Assembly (NCBI RefSeq): GCF_020283565.1 | Contig: NC_060063.1 | Span: 24,296,777 to 24,360,776, forward strand | Length of the DNA: 64,000 nucleotides | Reading direction: 5' to 3' | Source of the DNA: Trifolium pratense | Lineage: Eukaryota > Streptophyta > Magnoliopsida > Fabales > Fabaceae | In this document: piece after piece, positions 34,381 to 46,014 of the stretch | Numbering within the stretch: position 1 is the first letter of the stretch | How the letters are laid out: the number at the start of each line of letters is the position of its first letter | Notes under the pieces: generated by a model | Told to the model about the DNA's origin: nothing | The model's database searches: none | What the model saw: only the letters and a program-made list of their open reading frames with translations | Translations under genes and position numbers: made by a program

Positions 34381-35230
34381 ATGTCAAACACCAATACTGC
34401 GAACAACATTTTGTGAAGCATTCTTGACAAAGAGAAATTGTCTAGGACAAATTTTCTTGATTGGCATCGTAACTTGAGGATAGTCCTCATGCACGAGAAA
34501 AAGCTGTATGCTATTGAGGAACCCCAACCTAACCCTGAGGATGAACCTGCGACCAATGCTCCTAAGGCTCAAAGGGATGCTTATCAGAAGCGTCTTGATG
34601 ATGTCATTGATGCAAAGTGCCTCATGCTGGCTACCATGACCTCTGAGCTTCAGAAGCAACATGAGGACATGTATGCGTTCGATATGATCGAACACTTGAA
34701 GACGCTCTACCAAGAGCAAGCCAGGATTGAGAGGTTTGAGGTTTCCAAAGCCCTGTTTTCAGCCAAGCTATCTGAGAGATCTCTAGTAAGTCCACATGTG
34801 CTCAAGATGATTGGGTACGTGGGTAACTTAGAAAAATTGGGATTTCCACTCGGAAATGAGCTTGCAACTGATCTGATCCTGCAATCGTTGCCGGAGAGTT
34901 TTAATCAGTTTGTTCTGAACTTCACCATGTCGGACATGGAGAAGACTCTGCCACAACTGCTAGGCATGTTGAGGCAAGCTGAGCAGAACATGTAAGCAAA
35001 AGGGAAGTCCAACCATGTTCTTATGATTGGCAATGGAAACAAAGGGAAGGGCAACAAAGGGATGGGAGGCAAAGGGAAGGGCAAGGAAGTTGCCAAACCC
35101 AAACCTACCCCTCAAGCTTTTAAGCCCACTAGGGAGTTGCAAAGGAGGGTAAGTGCTTCCACTGTAACAGGACTGGACATTGGAAGAGGAACTGCCCAAA
35201 ATACCTGGAAGATAAAAAGAATGGAGTAGA
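34381..35230 (+). pseudogene. Copia-2 gag, broken
   Basis: Starts MSNTNTANNIL, then TGA at 34414-34416, and continues with Copia gag homology (FLDWHRNLRIVLMHEKKLYA; HEDMYAFDMIEHLKTLYQEQ; LILQSLPESFNQFVLNF). TAA at 34993-34995 interrupts again. A frame change near 35140 precedes the zinc knuckle CFHCNRTGHWKRNC in another frame. With two stops and a shift it cannot give a full Gag. Confidence 0.9.
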
Positions 35231-38200
35231 GAGCTCCAATTCAGCAGGTATCTTTGTTATTGAAATTAATTTATCTACTTCTTCTACATGGGTATTAGAT
35301 ACCGGATGTGGTTCTCACATTTGTACTAATGTGCAGGGGCTGCAAAGGAGTAGAGTATTGGCTAAAGGTGAAGTCGACCTACGAGTGGGAAATGGAGCAA
35401 GAGTTGCCGCATTAGCTGTAGGAGTTTATGCTTTAACTTTACCTAGTGGACTAATAATACAGTTAGAGAACTGTTTTTATGTACCTGCCATTAGCAGGAA
35501 TATCATTTCTGTTTCTTGTTTGGATAAACTTGGCTTTTCATTTATAATAAAGAACAATTGTTGCTCCATTTATTTAAATGATATCTTTTATGCCACAGCA
35601 CAAATGAGTAATGGATTATATATTCTTGATCTTGAAATGCCAATTTATAACATTGATACAAAAAAGGATTAAACCTAATGAGTTAAATCCTACATACCTT
35701 TGGCACTGTCGTTTAGGCCATATAAATGAGAAACGCATTTCAAAGCTCCATAAAGATGGGCTCTTGGATTCATTCGATTATGAATCTTTTGAAACATGCA
35801 GATCTTGCTTATTGGGAAAAATGACAAAGACTCTATTCACTAGTAAAGGTGAAAGGGCAAATGATCTCTTGGCTCTCATACATACTGATGTATGTGGACC
35901 ATTGAACACACATGCTAGAGGAGGTTTTCAGTACTTCATCACATTTACTGATGACTACAGTAGATATGGGTATGTATACCTAATGAAGCATAAGTCGGAA
36001 TCCTTTGAAAAGTTCAAAGAATTTAAAAATGAAGTACAAAACCAACTAGGAAAGAAAATCAAAACCCTTCGATCAGATCGAGGAGGTGAGTATTTAAGCC
36101 TAGAGTTTGATGACCATCTAAAAGAGTGTGGGATCTTATCCCAACTCACTCCTCCTGGAACACCACAATGGAATGGTGTGTCTGAGAGAAGAAACCGAAC
36201 CTTGTTGGACATGGTGCGGTCTTTGATGAGTCACGCTGATCTTCCAAACTCCTTTTGGGGACACGCCCTATTAACAGCAGCTTATACACTTAACCGTGTT
36301 CCTTCTAAAACGGTTGAAAAGACACCATATGAGATGTGGAGTGGCAAGAAACCACATATGTCTTACTTAAAGATTTGGGGTTGCGAAGTTTATGTAAGAC
36401 GCCAAATTTCTACTAAACTTGAACCTAAATCTGACAAGTTTTCTTTGTGGGATATCCTAAAGAGACAAAAGGATATTACTTCTACAATCCTTCCGAGGGC
36501 AAAGTGTTTGTCGCTAGGACAGGAGTATTCCTAGAAAAGAATTTTGTTTCCAAAGGAATCAGTGGGAGGAAAGTAGATCTTGAAGAAATTCATGATCCAC
36601 AAAGTAATGACACACCAATGGAGGAACAAGAGCAGGATGCACAAGAGGTTGTGACAGAGAGTCCCACTCAAGTAACACAAGAACCGCGTAGGTCTAACAG
36701 GATACGTCAAGAACCTGAAAGATATGGATATTTCTTATCGGAGCAAGGTGATGTATTACTCATGGATCAAGATGAGCCTGTGACTTACCAAGAGGCTATT
36801 ACTGGCCCTGAATCTGAGAAGTGGCTAGAAGCCATGAAATCTGAAATGGATTCCATGTACACAAATCAAGTTTGGAACTTGGTGGAAGCTCCTGATGGGA
36901 TCAAACCCATAGGATGCAAGTGGGTCTTCAAGAAGAAGACTGACATGGATGGAAAGGTACAGACCTACAAAGCGCGATTGGTTGCTAAAGGTTTCAAACA
37001 AATTCATGGGGTAGACTATGATGTAACATTTTCACCAGTTGCGATGATCAAATCCATTCGGATCTTACTTGCCATCGCTGCATACTATGATTATGAAATC
37101 TGGCAGATGGATGTAAAAACTGCCTTCCTTAATGGGAGTCTCCTTGAGGATGTGTACATGACACAACCTGAAGGCTTTTGCATTCCAGGAGAAGCCAAAA
37201 AGATATGCAAATTACAACGATCAATCTACGGATTGAAGCAAGCTTCCAGAAGTGGGAATCTTCGTTTTGATGAAACTGTAAAGCAGTACGGATTCATTCA
37301 AAATGAAGATGAGCCTTGTGTTTACAAGAAGGTTAGTGGGAGCATAGTCGCATTCCTAGTATTATATGTAGATGACATATTACTAATAGGAAACGACATC
37401 CCTACCTTGCAACAAGTTAAAACTTGGTTAGGGAATTGCTTTTCTATGAAAGATCTGGGTGAAGCAGCCTATATATTAGGAATAAGAATCTATAGAGATA
37501 GATCACAGAAATTGCTTGGCCTAAGCTAGAGTACATACATAGATAAAGTGTTAAGACGCTTTAATATGCATGGTTCCAGGAAAGGATTCATTCCTATGCA
37601 ACATGGCCTATGTCTTTCAAAGACACAGTCTCCTTCATCTAAGGAAGAAAGGGACCGCATGAGTAAGATCCCTTATGCATCGGCTATAGGATCTATCATG
37701 TATGCCATGATATGTACTCGACCAGATGTTTCATATGCCTTAAGCGCAACAAGCCGTTATCAGTCTGATCCTGGTGAGGCTCATTGGGTGGCTGTCAAGA
37801 ACATCCTTAAATACTTAAGGAGGACTAAAGACTCATTCCTAATATATGGAGGCCAAGAAGAGCTAAATGTAATTGGTTACACTGATGCTAGCTTCCAAAC
37901 AGATGGGGATGACTTTAGGTCGCAATCAGGCTATGTGTTTTGCATAAATGGTGGCGCTGTGAGCTGGAAGAGTTCAAAGCAAGATACAGTTGCTGATTCT
38001 ACAACCGAAGCTGAGTACATTGCTGCATCAAATGCAGCAAAGGAAGCTGTTTAGATAAAGAAGTTCATTACTGAACTTGGCATATTCCCTAGCATTGTGG
38101 ATCCCATTGAATTATTTTGTGACAACAATGGTGCAATCGCACAAGCTAAGGAACCTAGATCTCACCAAAAGTCGAAACACATACTCAGGCGCTGTGAAGA

Positions 38201-38345
38201 TATAATTGATAGAGGAGATGTGAAGATATGCAGAGTACCAACACTTGACAATGCTGCTGATCCACTTACAAAGCCTCTTGCTCAGCCGAAGCATAAGGGC
38301 CACACTAGGGGCATAGGTATTAGGAGTATGCCTGATTGGCTCTAG
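35231..38345 (+). pseudogene. Copia-2 pol, broken
   Basis: Protease site WVLDTGCGSH (about 35289) is followed by integrase (LWHCRLGHINEKRIS, CRSCLLGK; Asp in HTDVCGPL, Asp in RSDRGGEYLS, Glu in GVSERRNR). RT has YVDDILLIGND (about 37365), and RNase H has GYTDASFQTD, DSTTEAEYIAAS and FCDNNGAIAQAKEP. Frameshifts occur near 35640 and 36470, stops at 37527 and 38052, and a short deletion lies in the RNase H end between ILRRC and DIIDRGD. Domain order and motifs are those of Ty1/Copia elements of the Tork/Angela kind, but the clade is a guess. Confidence 0.9.
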
Positions 38346-38359
38346 TGCTAGTGGGAGAT

Positions 38360-39659
38360 TGTTGGTGTAAGCCCTAGAGGCCAATTATTTATAATTGCAT
38401 GATACTTGTATTGGATAATTTAATTATTAAATAAAGGCTTTTCTTTATTATGTTTATGTGTTAAATAATAATAGAGTCCCTAGAATAGTAAGTTCATTGA
38501 ATGGAACGTTAAGTGTGACTTAATCGTGAGAATCCATTACACATGAGAACACTATTCTTAAAACATCCGTAGTCGAGCTTTAATGTGAATTGGGATAACA
38601 TCAAAGCATAGAGACTATTATGTTGGTAGACTGATGATCACGTCTCACGGATCATAGATAAAGAGTTATCAAGTCTTCACATAGATATAAATATTAAGAG
38701 TAATATTTATATCGGATTGACCCACCATGAGAATACTACATAGTATGTTATGAAATGACATAAGATATTCTCATAGTGATAAGTGGTGTATTCCACCCTT
38801 CGACCTGAAACCACTATGTTCCCTAGATGTAGGAGTGTAGTACTTTGTTGCCATTCAAAGTTATCCGTAACAGGATGACTATAAAGTTGGTTGATGGGTA
38901 TTCCACGAATCATGCTAAGGGACATGAGTGACCTAGATGGAATTTACCCCTCCTACATAACAGGAGATATGCCTATGGGCCCAATATTGAACTTAACAAG
39001 GGTGACGTACTATGCCTTGTGTTCAATATAGACATAAGGGTAAAAGGGTAATTATACACAAGATATTTATCACGGAAAGGTTTGTCAGATCACGTGACAT
39101 TCTTGTGACTTGGGTAGCAGTGATGTGTTGCTAGATACCGCTCACTGTTTATAATATTGAGATTAATATTATTGCCAACATCATAGGAACCTACAGGGTC
39201 ACACACATAAGGACAGTTAATGACGGGAGAAATAAGTATGACTTATTAGTGGGGTGCGATTAGTAACAGTAGGTTATTGGGCTTGCGAAGTCCAATAACC
39301 GCTTTGGCCTGAAGACAACATAAGAAGCTCTATAAATAGAGCCTTATGCAATTCAGTCTGGTGTTACACATATAATCCGAATTTTAGAGAAACCCTGAAA
39401 TTCTATAAAACCCTAACCGCACTAAATCTCCCTCTATCGTCGTCTCGCAGCTAGCACTAAGAGGTGAACGGAAATTGTTCGTGTGGACCGGCTAGAGGTG
39501 CTGCGATCGTGCGGTGCTTGTGATCAATTCAGAATCGAGGAATTTTTCTTCAAAGGTAATAACCGAAACCCTGATCATGTCCATTCGCAAGGATCCATCG
39601 AAGGAAAATTTTAATTTCCGCTGCGTTTTACACTCTGTTTTAAACACGATTTTCCTTCA
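38360..39659 (+). repeat. Copia-2 3' LTR
   Basis: 1300 bp. It keeps the TATA box ctataaataga (39329-39340). It follows a purine tract and is followed by the target duplication tattt. Confidence 0.95.
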
Positions 39660-39765
39660 TATTTAACTAAACAGGAAGAACAATTATTCAATATTGAAAA
39701 AGGGGAAAGATGACAAACAAACTTAATCATAATTTGGCTCAATAATGAGAAAATATAAAACAAAA

Positions 39766-40654
39766 GGCTTAAATGCATTTTTGGTCCCCCTATTTTCTAA
39801 AAAATGAAGTTTTGATCCCCCTATTTAAAAAATCAATTTTTTAGTCCCCCTATTTTCATTTTTTTTTAGTTTTGATCCCTCATCCCATTTTGGGGCTAAT
39901 TTTGTTGATGTGTCCTTATAACTAATGATGTGGCAACATTTATGTGGACAAATTTAATATCCATGTCATTATTATATTTTTAAATTCAATAAAACTTTAT
40001 TTATAAAATATTTTAATTATTAGAATTATATAATTGTTAAATCTTATAAAATATGAAATTTGAAACCCTAATTATCAAACCTTCAACTACTAGAATTTTA
40101 TTCACCGTCAGAGAGAATCTTTCCGTTCAAATTCAACAATTTTTGGATTTTTAAAAACGAAAAGAAATTAGAGATGATTTTGTGTTTCAATAAAAATTAC
40201 TCATACTCTTTAAACTATCTATGACTTTGGATGAGTTTGAATGAAAACCCATAAATTGTTTTAAATTTGAAGTTGAATTCTAGATTGATTTTATATAAAG
40301 TTGTATGATGATGAAAGAGGGCTATGGATTGTTTGGTGTGATTTTTGATATTTTTGAATTATTTTTTGATTGATTTATTTTTAAAAAATACTATAATTTT
40401 AATAATTAAAATATTTTATAAAATAAGTTTTATTGAATTAAAAATAAATAATGACATGGATATTAAATTTGTCCACGTGGACGCTGATATGCATTAGTGG
40501 CAATGCCACATCAAAAAAATTAGCCTTAAAATGGGATGGGGGATCAAAACTAAAAAAAAAATTAAAATTGGGGGACTAGAAAGTTGGTTTTTAAAATAGG
40601 GGGACCAAAACTTCATTTTTTTGAAAATAGGGGGATCAAAAGTGCATTTAAGCC
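39766..40654. mobile_element. Mutator-type MITE, 889 bp, perfect 9-bp TSD
   Basis: Ends ggcttaaatgca / tgcatttaagcc. Long inverted arms of roughly 200-270 bp contain repeated ggtccccctatttt / tttgatcccc words and gtgatgtggcaac-like sequence. The duplication aaaacaaaa flanks it exactly (39757-39765, 40655-40663). Nine-base duplications and long terminal inverted repeats indicate the Mutator superfamily. No coding capacity; the 470-bp centre is AT-rich and not recognised. Confidence 0.85.
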
Positions 40655-40663
40655 AAAACAAAA

Positions 40664-42043
40664 TTAACTCATTTATAATATTCTATAACAATCTAGTAAT
40701 ATATTATATAATTGTTAATGAGTGAATTCGATTGGAAAGGAAGGACACTAAGAGTTATGTCTTCCCATCGAAGAATCACGAGAGTTTTTGAAGATCGTCA
40801 CAAATGCTCCGTGAAGAGTTTGTGAAGTCTCATAGATTCTGTGATTTTGGGAGAAAAATATAACTATATAACTATAGGAATTACAATAGTAATTTTGAAA
40901 AACCAACAACCACATATATGATTTTTAAGTATACCTGCAAGAGCCTCAATTATGTGAAGAAATCTGGCAAGAGAAAGTTGACACTTCCTACCAAGTTGAC
41001 ACTTCCTTAGCATAAAAAACTTTGCGATAGCACTATGGGTTTATGAGAAGCGAAAATAGAGTATTGCTGCCCTGTATAAATTAGAGAAATTAAAACACAC
41101 AATGATAATAAAACTTGTTAAAATCACAATTAACAGTAAAGCAGGCACAAACATACCTAGATCTATATAAACTGCAAACTAAGGCAGAGGATAATAAAAT
41201 TGAACAATACCACTAAACTCAAAAACCTAGATTAATGGATACAAATTGAACAATTGAACAATATTATACCACTAAACTCAAAAGCCCTAAATTATAGAAC
41301 ATGGAAATGGAAATTGAACACATAAACTCAAAATCAAACAAGAGAAGAATCCATAAATTAACAAGAGAAGATTCAATAAATGGAAGACAAAAGTTAACAT
41401 AATTAAAAATTGAAGACACGGGGAGAGAGGGAGGAAGAGAGAGTAGTGAAACCTTCGTTGAGGAAGAGATATGGCGGTGACAAGAGGAACTGCGGTGGCA
41501 GAAGCTACGATGAAGACGAACAAAGGCAAAGAAGAGCCAGGGCGAAGAAAAATTATGGCAGGGAAGAGGATCTGGGTTTTGTTTTGAGGGAAATCGTGAA
41601 AACAAAGATGAAATTTAATCTGTACTCCGCGTTCAGGAAGCCTTGATCTTCAATTAGGGATTGGAGGCTAGGGTTCGAGAGAGTGTGAGAGAGAGAGAAC
41701 GAGTTCGAGAAGATTAGGGTTTTTTTTTTTCGTGCGTGAAGTTTATATTAATTTCCATTCAAATAAAATAAAAAATCACATTAAAGACTTTTTACATCAT
41801 AGCATATTATGGGCCAGATATAAACGTATTTTAGACAATTTTCACCATAATTACAGAATTGCCACCGCGTTTAGCTTTTCATATGGGGATATTTTGATCA
41901 GATGTAATAAGTTGCGTCTATGTATTTTTCACATCAAGTACAATTGAAACCAGATGTAAAGAGTACTCCATATTACTTTTCACATCTGACATCTCTTCCA
42001 CTGATGTAAAACTCTTTAGTAATATGTCATATTTGTACTAGTG
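40664..42043. other. Right part of CACTA-1
   Basis: Non-coding. At 41400-41730 a pyrimidine/purine-biased block with gagagagaggaag runs looks, on the minus strand, like a captured 5' leader. Overlapping small frames there have no motif. From about 41880 to 42043 the acatctg-type subterminal repeats and the cactagtacaaa terminus of CACTA-1 appear. Confidence 0.5.
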
Positions 42044-42053
42044 CTGATACCAC
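42044..42053 (-). promoter_or_regulatory. Split primer-binding site of LTR element A
   Basis: The minus strand reads GTGGTATCAG directly beside the 5' LTR. The remainder (AGCTGCG) is found 25 kb away at 16539-16545, on the other side of CACTA-1. Confidence 0.8.
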
Positions 42054-42498
42054 TGTTAGTAGTTGAGGTAGTAGTGATAGTTTAGAATTAGTTTGATATT
42101 GTAGAAGACTTTGGTTGATAGTTGAAGGATAGTAACAAGTAGTGTGAAAGCTAATATAGAAGTATTCAGTAACATGGAACAAGAGCTAACACATTAGTAG
42201 TAGGAGGAGAGTAGTGGTAGCATGGTGAAGCCTTATTGTTATTGTCATTGCATCTCAAAGGCTTGAGTACAATTGCACATAGTTTACCTATTTATAGGTA
42301 TGAGTGTATATTCTAAATACTACATTCTAGAATTTTCATGACATTTTCCTAATACATATATGTTATTGATTTATTTCATGATCAACTTCTAAAGTGTTAT
42401 AGTTCTAGAAAATTCTAGCATGTGCATCAATGCTAAGTTATTCTATAAACTACTAATGTATTCTAGAAATATCTAGAAATGTGCATCATATTTCAACA
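42054..42498 (-). repeat. LTR of element A (5' LTR)
   Basis: 445 bp, pairing with 15449-15893. Followed by target duplication gagat at 42499-42503. Confidence 0.9.
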
Positions 42499-42503
42499 GA
42501 GAT

Positions 42504-43188
42504 GACCTTTTGTATTCCTTCCCAATACTATTTGATGGACTCCATAATAATATTCTGTAGCAATAGTACGTAGTGTCGTTTTTTGCCATCATCATTCTTT
42601 TGTTGTTTTCGTAATCTTTCTCTTGAATTTATCAGTATTTGAAAAGTTGTCAATTTTACTGTTTCGATCTTTCGATCAATATTAGTTACCTAGCATGTCA
42701 CCATATTTTTTGACAATGTTGATTTAATTCTCTATATAATATCATCTTTCTTAAAATGTAGGCATCTTCATTGAAGAAGTTTATACCGTTATTTAGTATA
42801 GAGTTTGTTTTTTGTTTTTGAGCTATAGTATAAAGAGTTCTCCAACTCAATACATAAAAAGTGTTTTTCAAGTTTACTAAATTTTTTTCTTGAATAAATT
42901 CTCCCAGTAATATAAGAATGAAAATTTTTTTTTAGGTATTTCAAAAAAAGATAAAATATAGAAAAAATATATACTAGTAGTGTTTACACTCTGTGATGTT
43001 AGGCAATTTTGATTTACCCCTGTAATCTTTTTCCCCATATTACCCCTGTAAAGATTTTGTCCTTTTAGGCTAATGTTACATGTAAATGTGCAAGAAAGAA
43101 GATGAAAGATTGGAAGATGATTATATTCCCCCATTTACCAATGGCATTATATATAGTTAGGCTGAGACAAAGGTCTGGAAAGACTATA
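42504..43188. other. Right flank of the nest, resembles upstream DNA of the gene at 52065
   Basis: The first 70 bases (tttgtattccttccc ... tgatggactccataat) match 51890-51935, just upstream of the intact nucleocapsid-like gene. The rest is AT-rich without a recognised feature. The word cttttgttgttttcgt at about 42596 also occurs near 558, close to the family fragment at 448. Confidence 0.5.
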
Positions 43189-43193
43189 TTTAG

Positions 43194-43755
43194 TGTTGTG
43201 AATTAAGCAATCAAATAAGCGAATGGCAATAATAATCACAAAATAATCGGTAAACGGCGAGAAAGAAAAAGGACACAATAAAATTGTTTACACAGTTGGT
43301 CAAAGTGACCTGCTCTGGGGAGAGAGCAGCTCTCCGTTCCACTATCAAACTTGAAGTACTTGTTACAAATAAATTCTCCAAAAGAGCAATGCGAATTAGC
43401 CTTGATCCTAATTCTACCCTAAGCCCGAATTTCTGCCTGTGACCAAGAAATTCAATATGAAAGTGTTTCCCAAGGTGATAGAATGGTTACCCAACCTTAG
43501 AGTCTTCACAAGATGTTTATCTTATAACCCTAGTTTGTATGTTGGCCTCAGAAACCCTAAAAACCTCTTGAAAATCAGAAAAAATGCACTGCCTATAAAT
43601 ATGCTTGCGCAGGCTGCGCCTCCCGTAGAAGGCAGGAGCTTTTAGCTCCACCTGCGTATCAAAGTTGCGGCTCGCGCAGAATACCCTGCGCCTCGCACAG
43701 GAGGCTGCAGCTCAACCAGTTTTTTTCTGATCACAATTTCAAGGCAAATACAACA
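43194..43755. mobile_element. Solo LTR, 562 bp
   Basis: Starts tgttgtgaattaagc, ends aaatacaaca, with flanks tttag (43189-43193) and ttcag (43756-43760), a 5-bp duplication with one change. It is a diverged relative of 54247-54875; both share cctgctctggggagagagcag-type and ccactatcaaacttg blocks. No internal element remains. Confidence 0.75.
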
Positions 43756-43760
43756 TTCAG

Positions 43761-44432
43761 CCTCTAATGATGATCTTGATATGGTAAATTGTTTTGATGA
43801 GGGAGAAGCACAGAAAAACAGTAAAACTAGTGACTGTATTTCTACATTTAGGACATGATCAGTTAAAATCACCAAATGACATTAATTTGCATTCATAATT
43901 AAGAAGACAAGATTGCATCAAAAAAGAAATTAAGAAGACAAGATGAATAATTATTTACAAGTGTGGCCTTTGATGTATTGAAGAACTTGAGTTGCAGCCT
44001 CAAAATACTTCTGCATATATGTGCTGTTACAAACTGTTTGAGAATGTTTTGTAGCACAAAACAGATAAGTAAAAGTAACACTCAGGGTAGCCAATTAGAA
44101 AAACATAATGAATCCATTCTACAAAATTAGCTACATCATCAGTTGTTTATTCCAAAGCTTAAGGTGAATTGCAAGAATATCATATAGTTAATTAAATTAG
44201 AGGTACATGTCTTCTATTAGCAGCACATTACAAACAAAAATTTACTACCACGAGAAACAGATTTCCTTGTATTCTAGACACGGTACACCAAAAAATGACT
44301 AAATAAAATCCAATATTAAAATCAAAGTGAACCGAACATAACCACGATAACAATAATTAAAAAGGGATGTCCAGAAACCAGATAATACATGACATATCAA
44401 GTACAAAATACGAAAGGAAATCGGAAAAAAGC
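43761..44432. other. Downstream of nucleocapsid-like copy b
   Basis: AT-rich. A duplicated aattaagaagacaagat occurs near 43900 and 43929. No gene recognised. It may include the 3' untranslated region of the minus-strand copy. Confidence 0.35.
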
Positions 44433-46014
44433 CTAACAATTACTGTTGTGAAGATTCACCAAAGCTTTTACTGTTATAGGATCAGCCCCTGCTGTTAAAA
44501 TAACCTCAGAGTCGGAAGCACTTGATCTTGCACAACTGGTGTCTCCCTTCTTCGCCTCCTGTGCAACGGCAATCAATGTAGGAAACCTTGAAGAATGAAC
44601 CATCAACATTTCAAAATATGAAGCCACAGACATGTAAAGCTGAGGACAAATATGAGACGCAACAGCTTCACTAGCCTCGGTAAAATCTTCCACCTCTGAC
44701 AAAACCCGATCATCAAACAGAACAGGAGATTGGGGCTTAACCAACACATCATTGATAAGACTGAAATGCCGCATACCAGACCATGCTAACTCAGCACACA
44801 AATATTGAGAAACACTGCCAATTTCTGCATCTCCCCAGTTACTTTTCCTCAATATAAATTTAATCAAATCATGACGAAGAGTCGAACAAGAACCAAGCAT
44901 AGTCTTAATAACATTAGCTCTTCTAAAATCAAACGGAATATCAAGCTTAGCATCAGGATCAAATCCAACTAACTCTCTCAAATCACAAATACACCTACTC
45001 ATAAAATCACTATAACTTTCTTTATCAGTAAACTTCTTCAAAAGAACAAGAACACAACAACTAAAGTAAACAAGTATTGTAGGCCATTCCAATTGTGGAA
45101 TCTCGTTCTTGTCAATGTTACATTCCTTAGCCATGTATGGTAACCAAACAACCTTACTAGGTCTTACACCAATTCTGTTCAAAGCAGCTTCAGTTGAAGT
45201 TCGGAATACAGTAGGTGAACCGTAAACATTGCATAGCATAGAAGATACATTAACACATAACTCTTTGTTGTTGTTAGAGTTCTTTGCAGTGTTGTAGGCA
45301 ACGGAAAAAGCCATACCACAAAGAACTTTATCATCTGATATATAAAATGTATGATCTGTCAAGTTTCCAATAGGAACAGATGTTGTTATTGGGAAGGTTT
45401 TAAATTGCGGACCGCATCACCTGATGCGGCCGCAATATTGCGGATGCGGTAGGCACTGCAACCGCATCGGACCGCAATTGCGGTGTGAACTCAAATCACA
45501 CGTGATGCCGCAACGCAACCGCAACGCAACAGCATTTCACCGCAACAGAACGGAGTTTTGACTGCAACGGCCGCAACGGTTCAATCCAATATTCCTTTTC
45601 GTAAAAATTCAGAGAATCTCACCTTTATTTTTTCCTTTATGTCCTTTCATTTTAGAGTTTCTGTCTTCTTATGTCTCGATGACTTAAAAATGAATTAAAA
45701 TTTATATAGAATTATAAGTAAAAGATATATAAGGAATTACAATAATTATAGTATTTTTTCTGTGTTTGTGCGGATAAAAAATTATTTCACGTCGCAACGG
45801 CCGCAATTGCATCGCAGTGTCCGCATTAGCCGCAATCGCAATACCTGCAACCGCAACCGCATCCACGACCGCAACCGCAATTTAAAACCTTGATTGGGAA
45901 TAGCCACTCATCATCATTGGGATATCTTGGCTTTAATTCGTTCATGGTTGTTTTTAGACGGTTGAGATTAGTAGTTTTTGGAGTGTGAATGGGAGGAACA
46001 ATTGCTTTCTTCAT
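44433..46014 (-). pseudogene. Nucleocapsid-like gene b, interrupted by a hAT MITE
   Basis: The first exon-like part (46014 to 45893) starts MKKAIVPPIHTPKTTNLNRL and breaks at DDEWLFPI. A 497-bp MITE follows. The frame then resumes and stays open for over 309 codons to a stop at 44433. Motifs shared with the other copies are GMAFSVAYNTAK, ELCVNVSSMLC, IGVRPS, EIPQLEWPTILVYF, LAWSGMRHFSLIN, KPQSPVLF and SSRFPTLIAVA. Length and pattern resemble plant rhabdovirus N protein, an RNA-binding capsid protein; this is my recollection of the family, not a search. Apart from the MITE it has no visible stop or shift. It could be a virus-derived or a host gene; about half sure of the viral reading. Confidence 0.6.
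45396..45892. mobile_element. hAT-type MITE inside nucleocapsid-like gene b
   Basis: Bounded by ggttttaaattgcgg and ccgcaatttaaaaccttg and flanked by attgggaa at 45388-45395 and 45893-45900, an 8-bp duplication. The reading frame of the interrupted gene is clear on both sides, so the insertion point in coding sequence is exact. The terminal CAA of the inverted repeat is missing on one side, or overlaps the duplication. Confidence 0.85.

Larger units (their letters stand above)
22499..39659 (+). mobile_element. Copia-2: degenerate Copia element split by a Gypsy element
   Basis: Plus-strand element with LTRs 22499-23800 and 38360-39659 (TGTTGGTGTAAG ... TTCCTTCA) and perfect 5-bp duplication tattt (22494-22498, 39660-39664). 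A primer-binding site TGGTATCAGAGC lies at 23802-23813, and a purine tract (gtgggaga) lies just before 38360. The LTRs show about 15 substitutions and one 2-bp indel over 1300 bp (about 1.2 %). Protein order is gag, protease, integrase, RT, RNase H. All frames are broken by stops and shifts, so it is dead. The Gypsy element at 25275-34200 sits in its 5' untranslated interior. Confidence 0.95.
16548..42043. mobile_element. CACTA-1: non-autonomous CACTA transposon carrying a LON2 fragment
   Basis: The right terminus reads cactagtacaaa on the minus strand (ending 42043). The left terminus is caccagtagaaaa (16548), a CACTA end with one change. Subterminal repeats of the type ttttacatctg, in both orientations, cluster at 16560-16770 and 41890-42010, as in CACTA elements. 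The flanking 3-bp words ttg (16545-16547) and ctg (42044-42046) would be one duplication with a change; removing the element and one copy restores a tRNA-Met primer site of element A. The element's own DNA is about 4.6 kb once nested insertions are removed. No transposase was recognised; it is probably non-autonomous. Confidence 0.8.
15449..42498 (-). mobile_element. LTR element A: small non-autonomous retroelement, outer shell of the 27-kb nest
   Basis: Two 445-bp LTRs (15449-15893 and 42054-42498) with TG...CA ends and 6 differences by eye (about 1.3 %) are flanked by the perfect duplication gagat (15444-15448, 42499-42503). On the minus strand the 5' LTR at 42054 is followed at once by GTGGTATCAG, the start of an initiator-Met primer site. 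The 3' LTR at 15449 is preceded by the purine tract AAGGAGGAG. Its own interior is only 15894-16547 plus 10 bases beside the right LTR, without coding sense. It was thus a small non-autonomous element of about 1.55 kb; all else between is nested insertions. Confidence 0.9.

Noticed and set aside
41264..41646. Overlapping frames on both strands in the right part of CACTA-1
   Set aside because: Arise from a purine/pyrimidine-biased leader-like block; no motif on either strand.
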